Below are positions 7,930 to 16,194 of a DNA stretch of 64,000 nucleotides, one piece after another (the stretch's first letter is position 1; each line of letters begins with the position of its first letter). The stretch spans positions 4,278,001 to 4,342,000 of the forward strand of contig NZ_LR134356.1 in NCBI RefSeq assembly GCF_900637195.1, read 5' to 3'. Source of the stretch: Mycolicibacterium aurum (lineage in GTDB: Bacteria; Actinomycetota; Actinomycetes; Mycobacteriales; Mycobacteriaceae). The notes under the pieces were generated by a model that was not told the DNA's origin, did not search any database, and worked only from the letters and a program-made list of their open reading frames with translations. The position numbers were made by a program, and so were the translations under genes.

Positions 7930-8544
7930 ATGTCCATCGCCGGCCACTACCTCGTCAACACCTCCAATCTCGGCCAAGCCGAGGACATCCTCGGCAAAGC
8001 GTACGGTCGCGTAACCATTGCCCCGAACGGGGCGGAAGCCGAACCGTGGATCCGCGTCTGGCGTACCCGCGTGGGCCCGGCCACGCTTGATGACGCCGAG
8101 ATCAGCTCCTCGATCCGCTACGAGCTGGATACGCCGAACGGCGTTGTCCTGTGCCGGGTGCGCGCCGGCCGCGTCGATCTCCGCACCGACGACCATGTCG
8201 GTTCCTACGGGCGCGGCGACGTCATGGCAGTCGTCGGCGACGGCGTCACCATGACCGGCGTGCTGGCGGATGCCCGGTGCGACATCGTGTCGTTCGACCC
8301 GAGCGTGCTCGACGACGGCGCGGTCGCGGCCAGGCACGTCGACTGCCCGGCGGCGATAAAGCGCGTCGCCTCACCGGTGAGCGCATCGGCAGGACAGCTC
8401 GTGGCAGATGTCATCGTTCACATCCGCCACTTCATCGCCAACAATCCTCAGGTCTCCGGCGAACCGTTGGTCGTCGCCAGCGCTGCCCGCTACCTCCTGG
8501 CAACCGCGATGACCGCGTTCCCCCGCTCAGCCTTCCTCGCATGA
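7930..8544 (+). CDS. AraC-type ligand-sensing domain protein lacking the DNA-binding domain
   Basis: A 204-residue protein that looks like the N-terminal (AraC-binding-like) half of mycobacterial AraC regulators: it opens with NTSNLGQAEDILGKAYGRV, continues through a beta-rich core (VVLCRVRAGRVDLRTDD) and reaches the helical linker PLVVASAARYLLATAMTAFP, where full-length proteins continue into two helix-turn-helix units. Here the frame stops ten residues later and no HTH remnant is visible in the 57 bp before the tRNA-Leu gene. It may be a truncated regulator, a sensor-only antagonist or a pseudogene remnant. The frame itself is intact and its codon use looks normal. Confidence 0.7.
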   Translation: MSIAGHYLVNTSNLGQAEDILGKAYGRVTIAPNGAEAEPWIRVWRTRVGPATLDDAEISSSIRYELDTPNGVVLCRVRAGRVDLRTDDHVGSYGRGDVMAVVGDGVTMTGVLADARCDIVSFDPSVLDDGAVAARHVDCPAAIKRVASPVSASAGQLVADVIVHIRHFIANNPQVSGEPLVVASAARYLLATAMTAFPRSAFLA

Positions 8545-8601
8545 GAGTCAGTTCACCTGCGCAGCAAGGCATTTCATGCACGCTCAGATGACAGTGCCGA
8601 G

Positions 8602-8684
8602 TGCGGGCGGTGGGACTCGAACCCACACGTTCTTCCGAACACGGGCACCTAAAGCCCGCGCGTCTGCCATTTCGCCACGCCCGC
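8602..8684 (-). tRNA. tRNA-Leu (anticodon UAG)
   Basis: A class II tRNA of 83 nt. The acceptor stem GCGGGCG pairs with CGCCCGC, with discriminator A at 8602. The anticodon stem CGGGC/GCCCG encloses the loop TTTAGGT (anticodon TAG). A variable arm GTTC-GGAA-GAAC and the T arm GTGGG-TTCGAGT-CCCAC are present. CCA is not encoded. It marks the border between accessory genes on the left and the block conserved with M. tuberculosis on the right. Confidence 0.95.
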
Positions 8685-8787
8685 AGTGGCTGTGATCGTA
8701 CCAACGCGGCGTGTCGCGACCCCACGCCAGACACCGCCCGCGTGGACGAATTCATCGGACCGAACGTCGTCGCGGTACCGTTGAGCA

Positions 8788-9192
8788 GTGTCCACTACGC
8801 GGCGTAGGAGGCCGGCGCTCATCCTGTTGATGATCGCCGCCGCCAGCGGCTGTCTCGCCTTGGCGTGGTGGCAATGGACCCGTTTCGAATCGACCGCGGG
8901 CGACTTCCAGAACCTCGGGTACGCATTCCAGTGGCCGCTCTTCGCAGGATTCTGCGTGTACGCGTACTTCAAGTTCGTCCGCCTGGAAGACGCTCCGCCC
9001 GAGCCCCGCTCGCAGCACACTGTCACCGAGATCCCGGCGGGGTTGCTTCCCGAGCGACCCCGGCCGGACCCGCGCGCCGGCGTCCATTCCGACGAGGACG
9101 CCGATCCGACCCTGCGTGAATACAACGCCTACCTGGCCGAGCTGGCCAAAGCAGACACCGATGACCAGAAGAAGACAGGAACCGGTACGTGA
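8788..9192 (+). CDS. lprD: Probable lipoprotein LprD-like, conserved membrane-anchored protein
   Basis: A 134-residue protein with an Arg-rich start (TTRRRR), a hydrophobic segment and a lipobox-like ASGC at Cys22. A second hydrophobic stretch (WPLFAGFCVYAYFKFV) lies at about residues 49-64, and the C-terminal half is acidic and hydrophilic. Length and position next to a DUF3817 gene match M. tuberculosis lprD (Rv1343c)-Rv1342c, which gives the name. The lipobox is weak (Ala at -3), so it may simply be a two-helix membrane protein. The start is GTG. The stop overlaps the next gene's GTG (GTGA). Confidence 0.75.
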   Translation: MSTTRRRRPALILLMIAAASGCLALAWWQWTRFESTAGDFQNLGYAFQWPLFAGFCVYAYFKFVRLEDAPPEPRSQHTVTEIPAGLLPERPRPDPRAGVHSDEDADPTLREYNAYLAELAKADTDDQKKTGTGT

Positions 9193-9536
9193 CCGCACCT
9201 GAATCCCCGCCACCCATCACCCCCGTCGAGGCCGTGCGCAAGGCACTCACCGGGTACCGCGTCCTGGCGTGGGCAACCGGCCTGTGGCTTATCGCCCTCT
9301 GCTACGAGATGGTGCTGAAGTACGGCTTCAACGACGACTCACTCGGCTGGATCGCGGTCGTGCACGGCTGGGTGTACTTCGTCTACCTGCTGTTCACCGC
9401 CAACTTGGCCGTCAAGGTGCGGTGGCCCATCGCCAAGACCGTCGGCGTACTGCTGGCAGGCACCATCCCCCTGGTCGGCATCGTGGTCGAGCACTTCCAG
9501 ACGCAGAACATCAAGGCCCAGTTCGGCATCACCTAG
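9189..9536 (+). CDS. DUF3817 integral membrane protein (Rv1342c-like)
   Basis: A 115-residue membrane protein with three hydrophobic helices at about residues 23-43, 52-72 and 80-100. The pattern fits DUF3817, with VHGWVYFVYLLF as the conserved central motif. The function is unknown. The GTG start overlaps the upstream lprD stop by four bases, so the pair is translationally coupled. A second DUF3817 protein is encoded at 31311-31694 in this window. Confidence 0.85.
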   Translation: MTAPESPPPITPVEAVRKALTGYRVLAWATGLWLIALCYEMVLKYGFNDDSLGWIAVVHGWVYFVYLLFTANLAVKVRWPIAKTVGVLLAGTIPLVGIVVEHFQTQNIKAQFGIT

Positions 9537-9550
9537 CTACACTCGGGCAG

Positions 9551-10816
9551 ATGTCAGGCCGCCCCGGCGCGCGCTGGAGCGCCGGTGGGGCAGCCCGACC
9601 GAGCGCCGCGTCTCCCCGAGAACCCGCCCTCACCGGGCTGCGCGCTGTCGCCGCCATTCTCGTGGTCAGCACGCACGCGGCCTTCGCGACCGGCTACCTG
9701 TCACAGGGCTACCTCGGTGCGGTGTCCGCCCGTCTGGAGATCGGTGTGGCGATCTTCTTCGTGCTCTCGGGATTTCTGCTGTTCCGGCCGTGGGTGCGTG
9801 CCGCCGCCGAGGACCGGCCCGCACCGTCTGTGCGCCGCTACGGCCGGCACCGGGTGCGCCGCATCGTCCCGGCCTACCTGATCACGGTGGTAGCGGCCTT
9901 TGAGGTCTACACCGTCTTCACCCCCGGGCCCAATCCGGGGCAGACGTGGGAGGGCTTGCTCCGTCATCTGACCCTCACGCAGATCTACACCGACGACTAC
10001 GCGGCGACGCTGCTGCACACCGGCCTCTCCCAAATGTGGAGCCTGGCCGTCGAGGTGTCGTTCTACCTCGCACTTCCCGCCTTCGCATTCCTGTTGCTGC
10101 GCGTGCTGTGCCGCGACCGGTGGCAGCCCCGCCGTGCGCTGACCGGCATCGCACTCCTGGCCGCGGTGACGCCCGGGTGGCTCGTCGTCGTCGCCGCCAC
10201 GGACGTGCTGCCGAACTCCGCCGGGATGTGGCTGCCCGCTCACCTCGCCTGGTTCGCCGGCGGGATGGCGCTCGCGGTCCTGGAGACCATCGCCGCCCGG
10301 TGCTCCGCGATCGTCGCGATCCCGACGGCGGCGGTGCTCTACCTGATCGTGTCGACGTGGGTGGGTGGCACCTTCGACGGTCCCGACCCGGCCTGGACGC
10401 CCGTGGCGAAGTCGATGCTGTACGCGGCGATCGCGACGCTGGTCGTGGCACCGCTAGCGCTGGGCAGCCGGGATTCCTACCACCGCGTGCTGGCCAGCAG
10501 GCCGATGGTGTGGCTCGGCGAGATCTCCTACGAGATCTTCCTGGTCCACGTCGTGGTCATGGCGCTGACGATGCACGTGGTGCTGGATTGGCCGCTGTTC
10601 ACCGGTTCGACACCTGGGCTGATCGCGGCGACGCTGGCCTTCAGCGTGCCGGTCGCCTGGTTGCTACACCGGGTGACGAGGCCTCAGACCAGCGACCGCA
10701 GTGCGGGCAGCAGCGCCGAGAGTGCCTTACCCCGGTGCGACGCCGCATCCTTCTCCGCCGGCGTCAGCTCCGCGGCTGTCCTTGCCGAAGCCGCGGGCAG
10801 AAACACCGGGTCGTAG
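9551..10816 (+). CDS. Acyltransferase-3 family membrane protein
   Basis: A 421-residue polytopic membrane protein of the acyltransferase-3 (OafA/YrhL-like) family, which O-acylates sugars, lipids or peptidoglycan from the inner membrane. It begins after a Ser/Arg-rich tail with LTGLRAVAAILVVSTHAAF, where the family's catalytic His lies in helix 1, then EIGVAIFFVLSGFLLFRPW, and MWSLAVEVSFYLALP. About ten hydrophobic helices follow. The expected end is near VTRP (about residue 378). The frame instead continues 133 bp antisense through the 3' end of rdgB, adding a low-complexity tail of about 44 residues. The acceptor is unknown. Confidence 0.85.
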   Translation: MSGRPGARWSAGGAARPSAASPREPALTGLRAVAAILVVSTHAAFATGYLSQGYLGAVSARLEIGVAIFFVLSGFLLFRPWVRAAAEDRPAPSVRRYGRHRVRRIVPAYLITVVAAFEVYTVFTPGPNPGQTWEGLLRHLTLTQIYTDDYAATLLHTGLSQMWSLAVEVSFYLALPAFAFLLLRVLCRDRWQPRRALTGIALLAAVTPGWLVVVAATDVLPNSAGMWLPAHLAWFAGGMALAVLETIAARCSAIVAIPTAAVLYLIVSTWVGGTFDGPDPAWTPVAKSMLYAAIATLVVAPLALGSRDSYHRVLASRPMVWLGEISYEIFLVHVVVMALTMHVVLDWPLFTGSTPGLIAATLAFSVPVAWLLHRVTRPQTSDRSAGSSAESALPRCDAASFSAGVSSAAVLAEAAGRNTGS

Positions 10817-11292
10817 CCGAACCCGCCCTCGCCGCGCGTCGCCCGCACGATGCTGCCGGCCCACTCCCCCCGGACCACCGCGTGGTCGGACTCGGCAGGC
10901 CCGAACACCAGCGCGCACGCCGACACGAACGCGGCACCGCGGCGCTCATCCGGTACGTCGCCCAGCTGACCGAGGAGTAGGGCGGTGTTCGCGGCGTCGT
11001 CGCCGTGGCGCCCGGACCACCTCGCGCTCAGCACCCCCGGCATACCGTTGAGCGCGTCGACCTCGAGGCCGGAGTCGTCGGCCACGGCGGGCAGGCCGGT
11101 GGCGGCGAACGCGTCACGCGCCTTGGCCAACGCGTTCTCCTCGAACGTCGCTCCGGTCTCCGGCGCCTCGTCGAACGGAGGCACCTCGTCGAGCGCGACC
11201 AGTGTCAGACCGGACAGTCCTGCGCCGTCGAGCACGCGGCGCAGTTCGGCCAGCTTCTTGCGATTACGGCTGGCGACCAGTAAGCGAGTCAC
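10684..11292 (-). CDS. rdgB: dITP/XTP pyrophosphatase RdgB (HAM1 family)
   Basis: Hydrolyses non-canonical purine triphosphates (dITP, XTP) to monophosphates, keeping inosine and xanthine out of DNA and RNA. At 202 residues it is full length. The nucleotide-binding start LLVASRNRKKLAEL, the metal and base-recognition segment AVADDSGLEVDAL, and GGFGYDPVF are all present. It lies 6 bp downstream of rph on the same strand, the usual mycobacterial order. Its 3' 133 bp are overlapped by the convergent acyltransferase frame. Confidence 0.95.
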   Translation of the reverse strand: MTRLLVASRNRKKLAELRRVLDGAGLSGLTLVALDEVPPFDEAPETGATFEENALAKARDAFAATGLPAVADDSGLEVDALNGMPGVLSARWSGRHGDDAANTALLLGQLGDVPDERRGAAFVSACALVFGPAESDHAVVRGEWAGSIVRATRGEGGFGYDPVFLPAASARTAAELTPAEKDAASHRGKALSALLPALRSLV

Positions 11293-11298
11293 CCCGGC

Positions 11299-12081
11299 TC
11301 AGCTTCCGAACGCCTTCTTCGTGGGTTCACCGGAGTCCGGCAGCACCCCGGGATAAGGCAAATCCAGTGCGCTGCGCTGAATTTCGAACAACTGGTCGCA
11401 TGAGGCCATGGCGAGATCGAGCATCTTGTCCAGCGTGGACCGCGGGAATGTCGCGCCCTCCCCGGTGCCCTGGATCTCGACGAGGGTGCCGGTGTCGGTG
11501 GCGACGACGTTCATGTCCACCTCCGCGCGCGAGTCCTCGGTGTAGGGCAGGTCCACCCGGATACGGCCGTCGACGACGCCGACGCTGACCGCGGCGATCG
11601 CGCACGACAGCGGACGCGGATCAGACAGCTTGCCTGCAGCGGCGAGATAGGTGACGGCATCCGACAGTGCGACGTAGGCGCCGGTGATGGCCGCGGTCCT
11701 GGTGCCGCCGTCGGCCTGGAGCACGTCGCAGTCGATCGCAATGGTGTTCTCCCCCAGCGCTGCCAGGTCGATGCAGGCGCGCAGCGACCGTCCGACCAGG
11801 CGGCTGATCTCCTGGGTGCGTCCGCCGACGCGTCCCTTGACCGATTCGCGGTCGGAGCGGTCGTGGGTGGCCGCGGGCAGCATCGCGTACTCGGCTGTCA
11901 GCCATCCCTGCCCTGAACCCTTGCGCCAGCGCGGCACACCCTCGGTGACGCTCGCCGTGCACATGACCCGGGTCTGACCGAACTCCACCAGGACCGAACC
12001 CGCAGGATGGGTGGTGAAGCCGCGGGTGATCGTGACCGGGCGCAATTCGTCGTCGAGCCGGCCGTCTTCTCGTCTGGACAC
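11299..12081 (-). CDS. rph: Ribonuclease PH
   Basis: A phosphate-dependent 3'-5' exoribonuclease that trims tRNA 3' ends and other structured RNAs. It has 260 residues, the family's length. The first line RREDGRLDDELRPVTITRGF and the phosphate-binding arginines in RSLRACIDL and DCDVLQADGGTRTAAITGA are visible. It is transcribed with rdgB downstream (6-bp gap) and lies 51 bp after the Rv1339-like gene. Confidence 0.95.
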   Translation of the reverse strand: MSRREDGRLDDELRPVTITRGFTTHPAGSVLVEFGQTRVMCTASVTEGVPRWRKGSGQGWLTAEYAMLPAATHDRSDRESVKGRVGGRTQEISRLVGRSLRACIDLAALGENTIAIDCDVLQADGGTRTAAITGAYVALSDAVTYLAAAGKLSDPRPLSCAIAAVSVGVVDGRIRVDLPYTEDSRAEVDMNVVATDTGTLVEIQGTGEGATFPRSTLDKMLDLAMASCDQLFEIQRSALDLPYPGVLPDSGEPTKKAFGS

Positions 12082-12132
12082 GGGCCAACACTAGCCGGTA
12101 GCCGGAGTGACCCGGGTGGGGGTCAGTGGCGT

Positions 12133-12906
12133 TCAGCGGTGTGAAATATCGAACGTCTCGTTGCACACCACGGCATGCACCGGACCGTCGAACTCGGCCT
12201 TCGCCTCGCTGATGACATCCTCGCGCGACGTCCACGGCGGAATGTGGGTGAGCAGCAACTCGCCCACGCCGGCACGCGCCGCGGCCCGGCCGGCTTCGGT
12301 GCCCGACAGATGCAGCCGCGGCGGCCGCGACGGGGAATGCGTCCACGACGCCTCACACAGGAACACGTCGGCGTCGCGCGCCAAGTCGATGAGTTGATCG
12401 CAGTAACCGGTGTCGCCGCTGTAAACCAGGGTGGCGCCGGACGGATCGGTGATCCGCATGCCGTAGGACTCGGTGGGATGACACACCATCCGGGGTAACA
12501 CCGTCAGCGCACCGATCTGCACCTCCTGGTTGTCCACCCAGTGCCGGACATCGAAGATGTCGGTGAAGTCATCGATTTCCCCGCCCTCGGGCGAGGACGC
12601 CGAACCAAGCCGCGCCCAGGTGTTCGCGGGCCCGTAGACGACGCCGCGTTCCGGCGCGGGCGTCGGATGGTAGCGCCGCCAGACGAACAGTCCCGGCAAA
12701 TCCAGACAGTGGTCGGCATGCAGATGCGACAGCAACACGTGCACGGAATTGGGGTCGGCGTGCCGTTGCAGAGCACCGAGAACACCTCCACCGAAGTCGA
12801 GAACCAGGGGTGGGGTGTCGGGCGCACTGACGAGATATCCGGACGCGGGCGAATCAGGACCGACCACACTGCCGGAGCAACCGAGTACGGTGATTCGCAC
12901 GCTCAC
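12133..12906 (-). CDS. Metallo-beta-lactamase-fold hydrolase, Rv1339-type
   Basis: A 257-residue MBL-fold protein with HLHADH as the zinc motif HxHxDH, then further ligands in MVCHPTES and VYSGDTGY. The family includes RNase Z-like enzymes and cyclic-nucleotide phosphodiesterases; the M. tuberculosis homologue Rv1339 is reported to degrade cAMP. That activity is inferred here from homology and gene order (rph-Rv1339-murI). The GTG at 12906 was chosen because the strand VRITVLGCSGS begins right after; the longer frame runs into murI. A GTG at 12900 is an alternative. Confidence 0.87.
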   Translation of the reverse strand: MSVRITVLGCSGSVVGPDSPASGYLVSAPDTPPLVLDFGGGVLGALQRHADPNSVHVLLSHLHADHCLDLPGLFVWRRYHPTPAPERGVVYGPANTWARLGSASSPEGGEIDDFTDIFDVRHWVDNQEVQIGALTVLPRMVCHPTESYGMRITDPSGATLVYSGDTGYCDQLIDLARDADVFLCEASWTHSPSRPPRLHLSGTEAGRAAARAGVGELLLTHIPPWTSREDVISEAKAEFDGPVHAVVCNETFDISHR

Positions 12907-12929
12907 TAGCTTGCCATGCCCACCATCTG

Positions 12930-12969
12930 CATGACGAAAACATCGCCGGTTTCGGCGATGAACGTCATG
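12930..12969 (-). other. Intercistronic two-stem inverted repeat at the murI stop codon
   Basis: The dyad reads CATGACG-N4-CATCGCCG-N4-CGGCGATG-N2-CGTCATG: an 8-bp inner stem and a 7-bp outer stem. It overlaps the murI stop codon at 12965-12967 and precedes the Rv1339-like gene. There is no T-run after it, so it is more likely an RNA-processing, stability or partial attenuation element than a full terminator. Confidence 0.6.
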
Positions 12970-13801
12970 TTCGCAAGCCGGCGTGACGCTGAACTGGCCG
13001 GACACCGCCGAGGGTGGGCCCGAGGAAGCGCGCCGCAAGTGCGGTGAAAGCCTCAGGGTCGCCTGTTGCCTCGAACACTCGGCGCGGGACCTGCACCCCG
13101 TCGTCGGGGTGGGGTTTGAGCAACTCACGCTCGGAGAGCACGCGGAGTAGATCCTTTGCCGTCTCCTCGGCGCTGGACACCAGCGTCACGTGGTCGCCCA
13201 TGGCCAGCTGGATCAGACCCGAGAGCATCGGATAGTGCGTGCAGCCCAGCACCAGCGTGTCGACCTCGGCCCGCTGCAGCGGCTCCAGGTATCCCTCGGC
13301 CAGCCCCAGGACCTGGCGCCCGCTCGTCACGCCGCGCTCGACGAAATCGACGAAACGCGGGCAGGCGACACCGAACACCTCGATGTCCCGTGCTGCTGTG
13401 AACGCGTCCTGGTATGCGCCGGAGGCGATCGTCGCCGCCGTCCCGATGACGCCGATCCGGCCATTGCGGGTGGTGGCGACGGCGCGCCGGACCGCAGGCA
13501 GGATCACCTCGACCACCGGGATGGGGGCATAGCGTTCCCGCGCATCGCGCAGGCAGGCCGACGACGCGGAGTTGCACGCGATCACCAGGGCCTTGATACC
13601 GCGGCCCGCGAGGTCGTCGCCGATCGCCAACGCGTGGGCCCGGATCTCGGGTATGGCCAGTGGCCCGTACGGTCCGTTGCCCGTGTCGCCGACGTAGATG
13701 ATGTCCTCGTCGGGCAGCTGATCGATGATCGCCCGCGCAACCGTGAGTCCGCCCACCCCCGAGTCGAAGATCCCGATGGGCGCCTGCTGCTGTGCGTTCA
13801 C
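12965..13801 (-). CDS. murI: Glutamate racemase
   Basis: Makes D-glutamate for peptidoglycan. It has 278 residues with the start IGIFDSGVGGLTVARA and the two catalytic cysteines in IACNSAS (Cys76) and LGCTHYP (Cys187). GDTGNGPYG and VVEVILPA are also conserved. The GTG start at 13801 overlaps the rhomboid stop (GTGA), showing translational coupling, and gives the usual family length; the longer frame is antisense or out-of-frame sequence from neighbours. Confidence 0.95.
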   Translation of the reverse strand: MNAQQQAPIGIFDSGVGGLTVARAIIDQLPDEDIIYVGDTGNGPYGPLAIPEIRAHALAIGDDLAGRGIKALVIACNSASSACLRDARERYAPIPVVEVILPAVRRAVATTRNGRIGVIGTAATIASGAYQDAFTAARDIEVFGVACPRFVDFVERGVTSGRQVLGLAEGYLEPLQRAEVDTLVLGCTHYPMLSGLIQLAMGDHVTLVSSAEETAKDLLRVLSERELLKPHPDDGVQVPRRVFEATGDPEAFTALAARFLGPTLGGVRPVQRHAGLRT

Positions 13802-14475
13802 GTGTTCAGTGACGGCGGTCGGACCGGACGCCGCAACGCCCTGGTCTTGCGCTCGGGCCCGGACAGCAGATAGGCGGCCAGCACGCCGGCGACCGCGCCG
13901 CACAGATGCCCCTGCCACGAGACACCGAAGGTCCCCGGCAGAACGCCGAGCAGGATGCTGCCGTAGATGAACAGCACCACCACGCCGGTGACGATCTCCC
14001 AGATCTTTCGGGTGAAGAAGCCGAACACGATCAGAAAGGTCAGCCACCCGAAGATCAGACCGGAGGCACCGATGTGGTTGGTCTCGACGACCATCCCGTT
14101 GTAGGTGGGGGCACCCAGGTTGCCGATGAGCCATGTTCCGAGGCCACCGAGAATCCAGATGATGGCGGTGGCGAAGATGAACCGCGACAAGCCCGCGAGG
14201 GTCATCAGGAATCCGAGGACGAGCGCCGGACCCGTATTGGCGATCAGGTGCTCCCAGTTCGAGTGCAGCAGCGGCGCGAACAGGACGCCGGTCAAGCCGT
14301 CGGTCTCGAGCGGTCGAATGCCGTTGCTGTCGAGGCGATGTCCCGTCACCGAGTCGTAGGCCTCGATGACATAGAGCAAGGCGACGAACGACAGGATGGT
14401 CAGTGCGCCGACCACCCACGCCGGCCGTTTCTTCGGCTCCACCGGGAGCGCGGAGTATCCGCCTGTACCCGTCAT
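13798..14475 (-). CDS. Rhomboid family intramembrane serine protease
   Basis: A 225-residue polytopic membrane protein. The rhomboid catalytic dyad is visible as Ser138 in HIGASGLIFG (GxSG) and His190 in WQGHLCGAVAG; HSNWEHLIANT matches the conserved HxxxxHxxxN of helix 2. It cleaves transmembrane substrates within the bilayer; its substrate is unknown. The position between cysM and murI matches M. tuberculosis Rv1337. ATG 14475 overlaps the cysM stop (ATGA). Confidence 0.92.
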   Translation of the reverse strand: MTGTGGYSALPVEPKKRPAWVVGALTILSFVALLYVIEAYDSVTGHRLDSNGIRPLETDGLTGVLFAPLLHSNWEHLIANTGPALVLGFLMTLAGLSRFIFATAIIWILGGLGTWLIGNLGAPTYNGMVVETNHIGASGLIFGWLTFLIVFGFFTRKIWEIVTGVVVLFIYGSILLGVLPGTFGVSWQGHLCGAVAGVLAAYLLSGPERKTRALRRPVRPPSLNT

Positions 14476-15434
14476 GCCCAAAGTTGCCCTTCCAGCGCGT
14501 CCTCCGCGTCATCAAGGCTACCGGCGTACGCGCCGGTCGACAGATACTTCCACCCGGCGTCGCAGACGGTGAAGGCGATGTCGGCGCGCTCACCGGCCTT
14601 GACGGCCTTGGCGGCCATGCCGAGCGCGGCGTGCAGGATCGCGCCGGTGGAGATGCCCGCGAAGATGCCCTCCACCTGGATGAGTTCGCGGGTGCGCCGC
14701 ACGGCGTCGTAGGAGCCGACGGCGAAGCGGGTGGTCAGCACCTCGGGGTCGTACAGCTCGGGGATGAAGCCCTCGTCGATGTTGCGCAGCGCGTACACAC
14801 CTTCGCCGTAGCGCGGTTCGGCCGCCACGATCTGTACCCCGGGCACATGTTCGCGCAGGAAGCGGCCCGTTCCCATCAGCGTTCCGGTGGTCCCCAGTCC
14901 CGCGACGAAGTGGGTGATCTCCGGCAGGTCGGCGAGCAGCTCCGGCCCGGTGCCCTCGTAGTGGGCCGCGGCGTTCGAGGGGTTGCCGTACTGGTACAGC
15001 ATCACCCAGGAAGGATTCTGCGCCGCAAGCTCTTTCGCGTGGGCCACCGCGGTGTTGGAGCCACCCTCGGCGGGTGAATAGATGATGCGCGCACCGTAGA
15101 GCTCCAGAATCTGGCGCCGCTCCACCGACGTGTTCTCCGGCATCACGCAGATCATCTGATAGCCCTTGAGCAGCGCCGCCATCGCCAGCGAGATGCCGGT
15201 GTTGCCGCTCGTCGGCTCCAGGATGGTGGCTCCGCGCTGCAGCCGTCCCTCGCGTTCGGCGTCCTCGATCATCCGCAGCGCGGGGCGGTCCTTGATGGAG
15301 CCGGTGGGGTTGCGGTCCTCGAGCTTGGCCCACAACCGGACGTGCGGATCCTGGTCCCACGCCGGCGACAGCCGCGGAAGTCCGACCAGCGGCGTGTTGC
15401 CGAGCGCCTGCAGCAGCGAGTCGTACCGCGTCAT
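14472..15434 (-). CDS. cysM: O-phosphoserine sulfhydrylase CysM (CysO-dependent cysteine synthase)
   Basis: A PLP enzyme (fold type II) of 320 residues. The PLP lysine is Lys48 in TGSIKDR, with TSGNTGIS as the substrate loop and GLGTTGTLMGTGRFL as the phosphate-binding loop. In mycobacteria this enzyme uses O-phosphoserine and the thiocarboxylated protein CysO to form a CysO-cysteine adduct, a route resistant to oxidative stress. The adjacent cysO and mec genes support that specific role rather than a classical O-acetylserine sulfhydrylase. Confidence 0.95.
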   Translation of the reverse strand: MTRYDSLLQALGNTPLVGLPRLSPAWDQDPHVRLWAKLEDRNPTGSIKDRPALRMIEDAEREGRLQRGATILEPTSGNTGISLAMAALLKGYQMICVMPENTSVERRQILELYGARIIYSPAEGGSNTAVAHAKELAAQNPSWVMLYQYGNPSNAAAHYEGTGPELLADLPEITHFVAGLGTTGTLMGTGRFLREHVPGVQIVAAEPRYGEGVYALRNIDEGFIPELYDPEVLTTRFAVGSYDAVRRTRELIQVEGIFAGISTGAILHAALGMAAKAVKAGERADIAFTVCDAGWKYLSTGAYAGSLDDAEDALEGQLWA

Positions 15435-15465
15435 GGCTGGGTCATCTGTCGGTTTCCCAAGAGTC

Positions 15466-15747
15466 TCAGCCTCCGGCGACCGCGGGCAGGATGGTCACCG
15501 AGTCGCCGTCGGCGATCGCCGTGTCCAGCCCGCCGGAGAACCGCACATCCTCGTCGTTGACGTAGATGTTGACGAAGCGGTGCAACTTGCCTTGATTGGC
15601 GGGGTCGACCAGCCGTTCGGAGATGCCGGAATAGTTGGCCTCCAGATCGGCGATCACGGCGTGCAACGTGTCGCCGGCGGCGGAGACGCGCTTCTCTCCC
15701 CCGGTGTGGGTGCGCAGGATGGTCGGGATCGACACCGTTACGGTCAT
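15466..15747 (-). CDS. cysO: Sulfur carrier protein CysO
   Basis: A ubiquitin-like (MoaD/ThiS) sulfur carrier of 93 residues ending in the diagnostic Gly-Gly (VTILPAVAGG). The C-terminal glycine is adenylated and thiocarboxylated, then donates sulfur to CysM. The N-terminal beta strand TVTVSIPTILR and the central NIYVNDEDVRF match the family. It lies between mec and cysM (31 bp before the cysM start), as in M. tuberculosis. Confidence 0.95.
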   Translation of the reverse strand: MTVTVSIPTILRTHTGGEKRVSAAGDTLHAVIADLEANYSGISERLVDPANQGKLHRFVNIYVNDEDVRFSGGLDTAIADGDSVTILPAVAGG

Positions 15748-15770
15748 GCGAGGTAACTCCTTGAATCTTC

Positions 15771-16184
15771 TCAGTACTGCTCGACGATGGTGACGGGCTC
15801 TTCGGTGACCACGCCGTCGCGGATGCGATAGCTCCGCAGCTCGTGGTCGTCGGGGTCGCGGGTGGAGATCAGCACGTAGTGGGCGTCGGGTTCGCCGGCG
15901 ATGGACACATCCGTGCGGCTCGGATAGGCCTCGGTGCCGGTGTGCGAGTGGTAGATGACGACCGGCACCTCGTCGGCCTCCTCCATACTGCGCCACACCT
16001 TGAGCTGCTCCATGGAGTCGAAGCGGTAGAACGTCGGCGACCGCTCGGCGTTGGCCATGGGGATGAACCGTTCCGGACGATCGGAACCATCCGGCCCGGC
16101 GATGATGCCGCAGGCCTCGTCGGGATGGTCGGTGCGGGCATGGCCGACCATCGCATCGACGAGGTCGGCACGAATTGTCAGCAC
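15771..16184 (-). CDS. mec: Mec, zinc metalloprotease releasing cysteine from CysO
   Basis: A JAMM-fold (Mov34/MPN) metalloprotease of 137 residues. The zinc motif is complete: His79-x-His81-x7-Ser89-x2-Asp92 in the segment IYHSHTGTEAYPSRTD. It cleaves the CysO-cysteine adduct made by CysM to free cysteine. The GTG at 16184 is used because a GAGAGGGA site precedes it and the domain (LTIRADLVDAMVGHA) starts there; the longer frame would enter the S58 peptidase gene. Confidence 0.93.
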   Translation of the reverse strand: MLTIRADLVDAMVGHARTDHPDEACGIIAGPDGSDRPERFIPMANAERSPTFYRFDSMEQLKVWRSMEEADEVPVVIYHSHTGTEAYPSRTDVSIAGEPDAHYVLISTRDPDDHELRSYRIRDGVVTEEPVTIVEQY

Positions 16185-16194
16185 AGTGTCCCTC

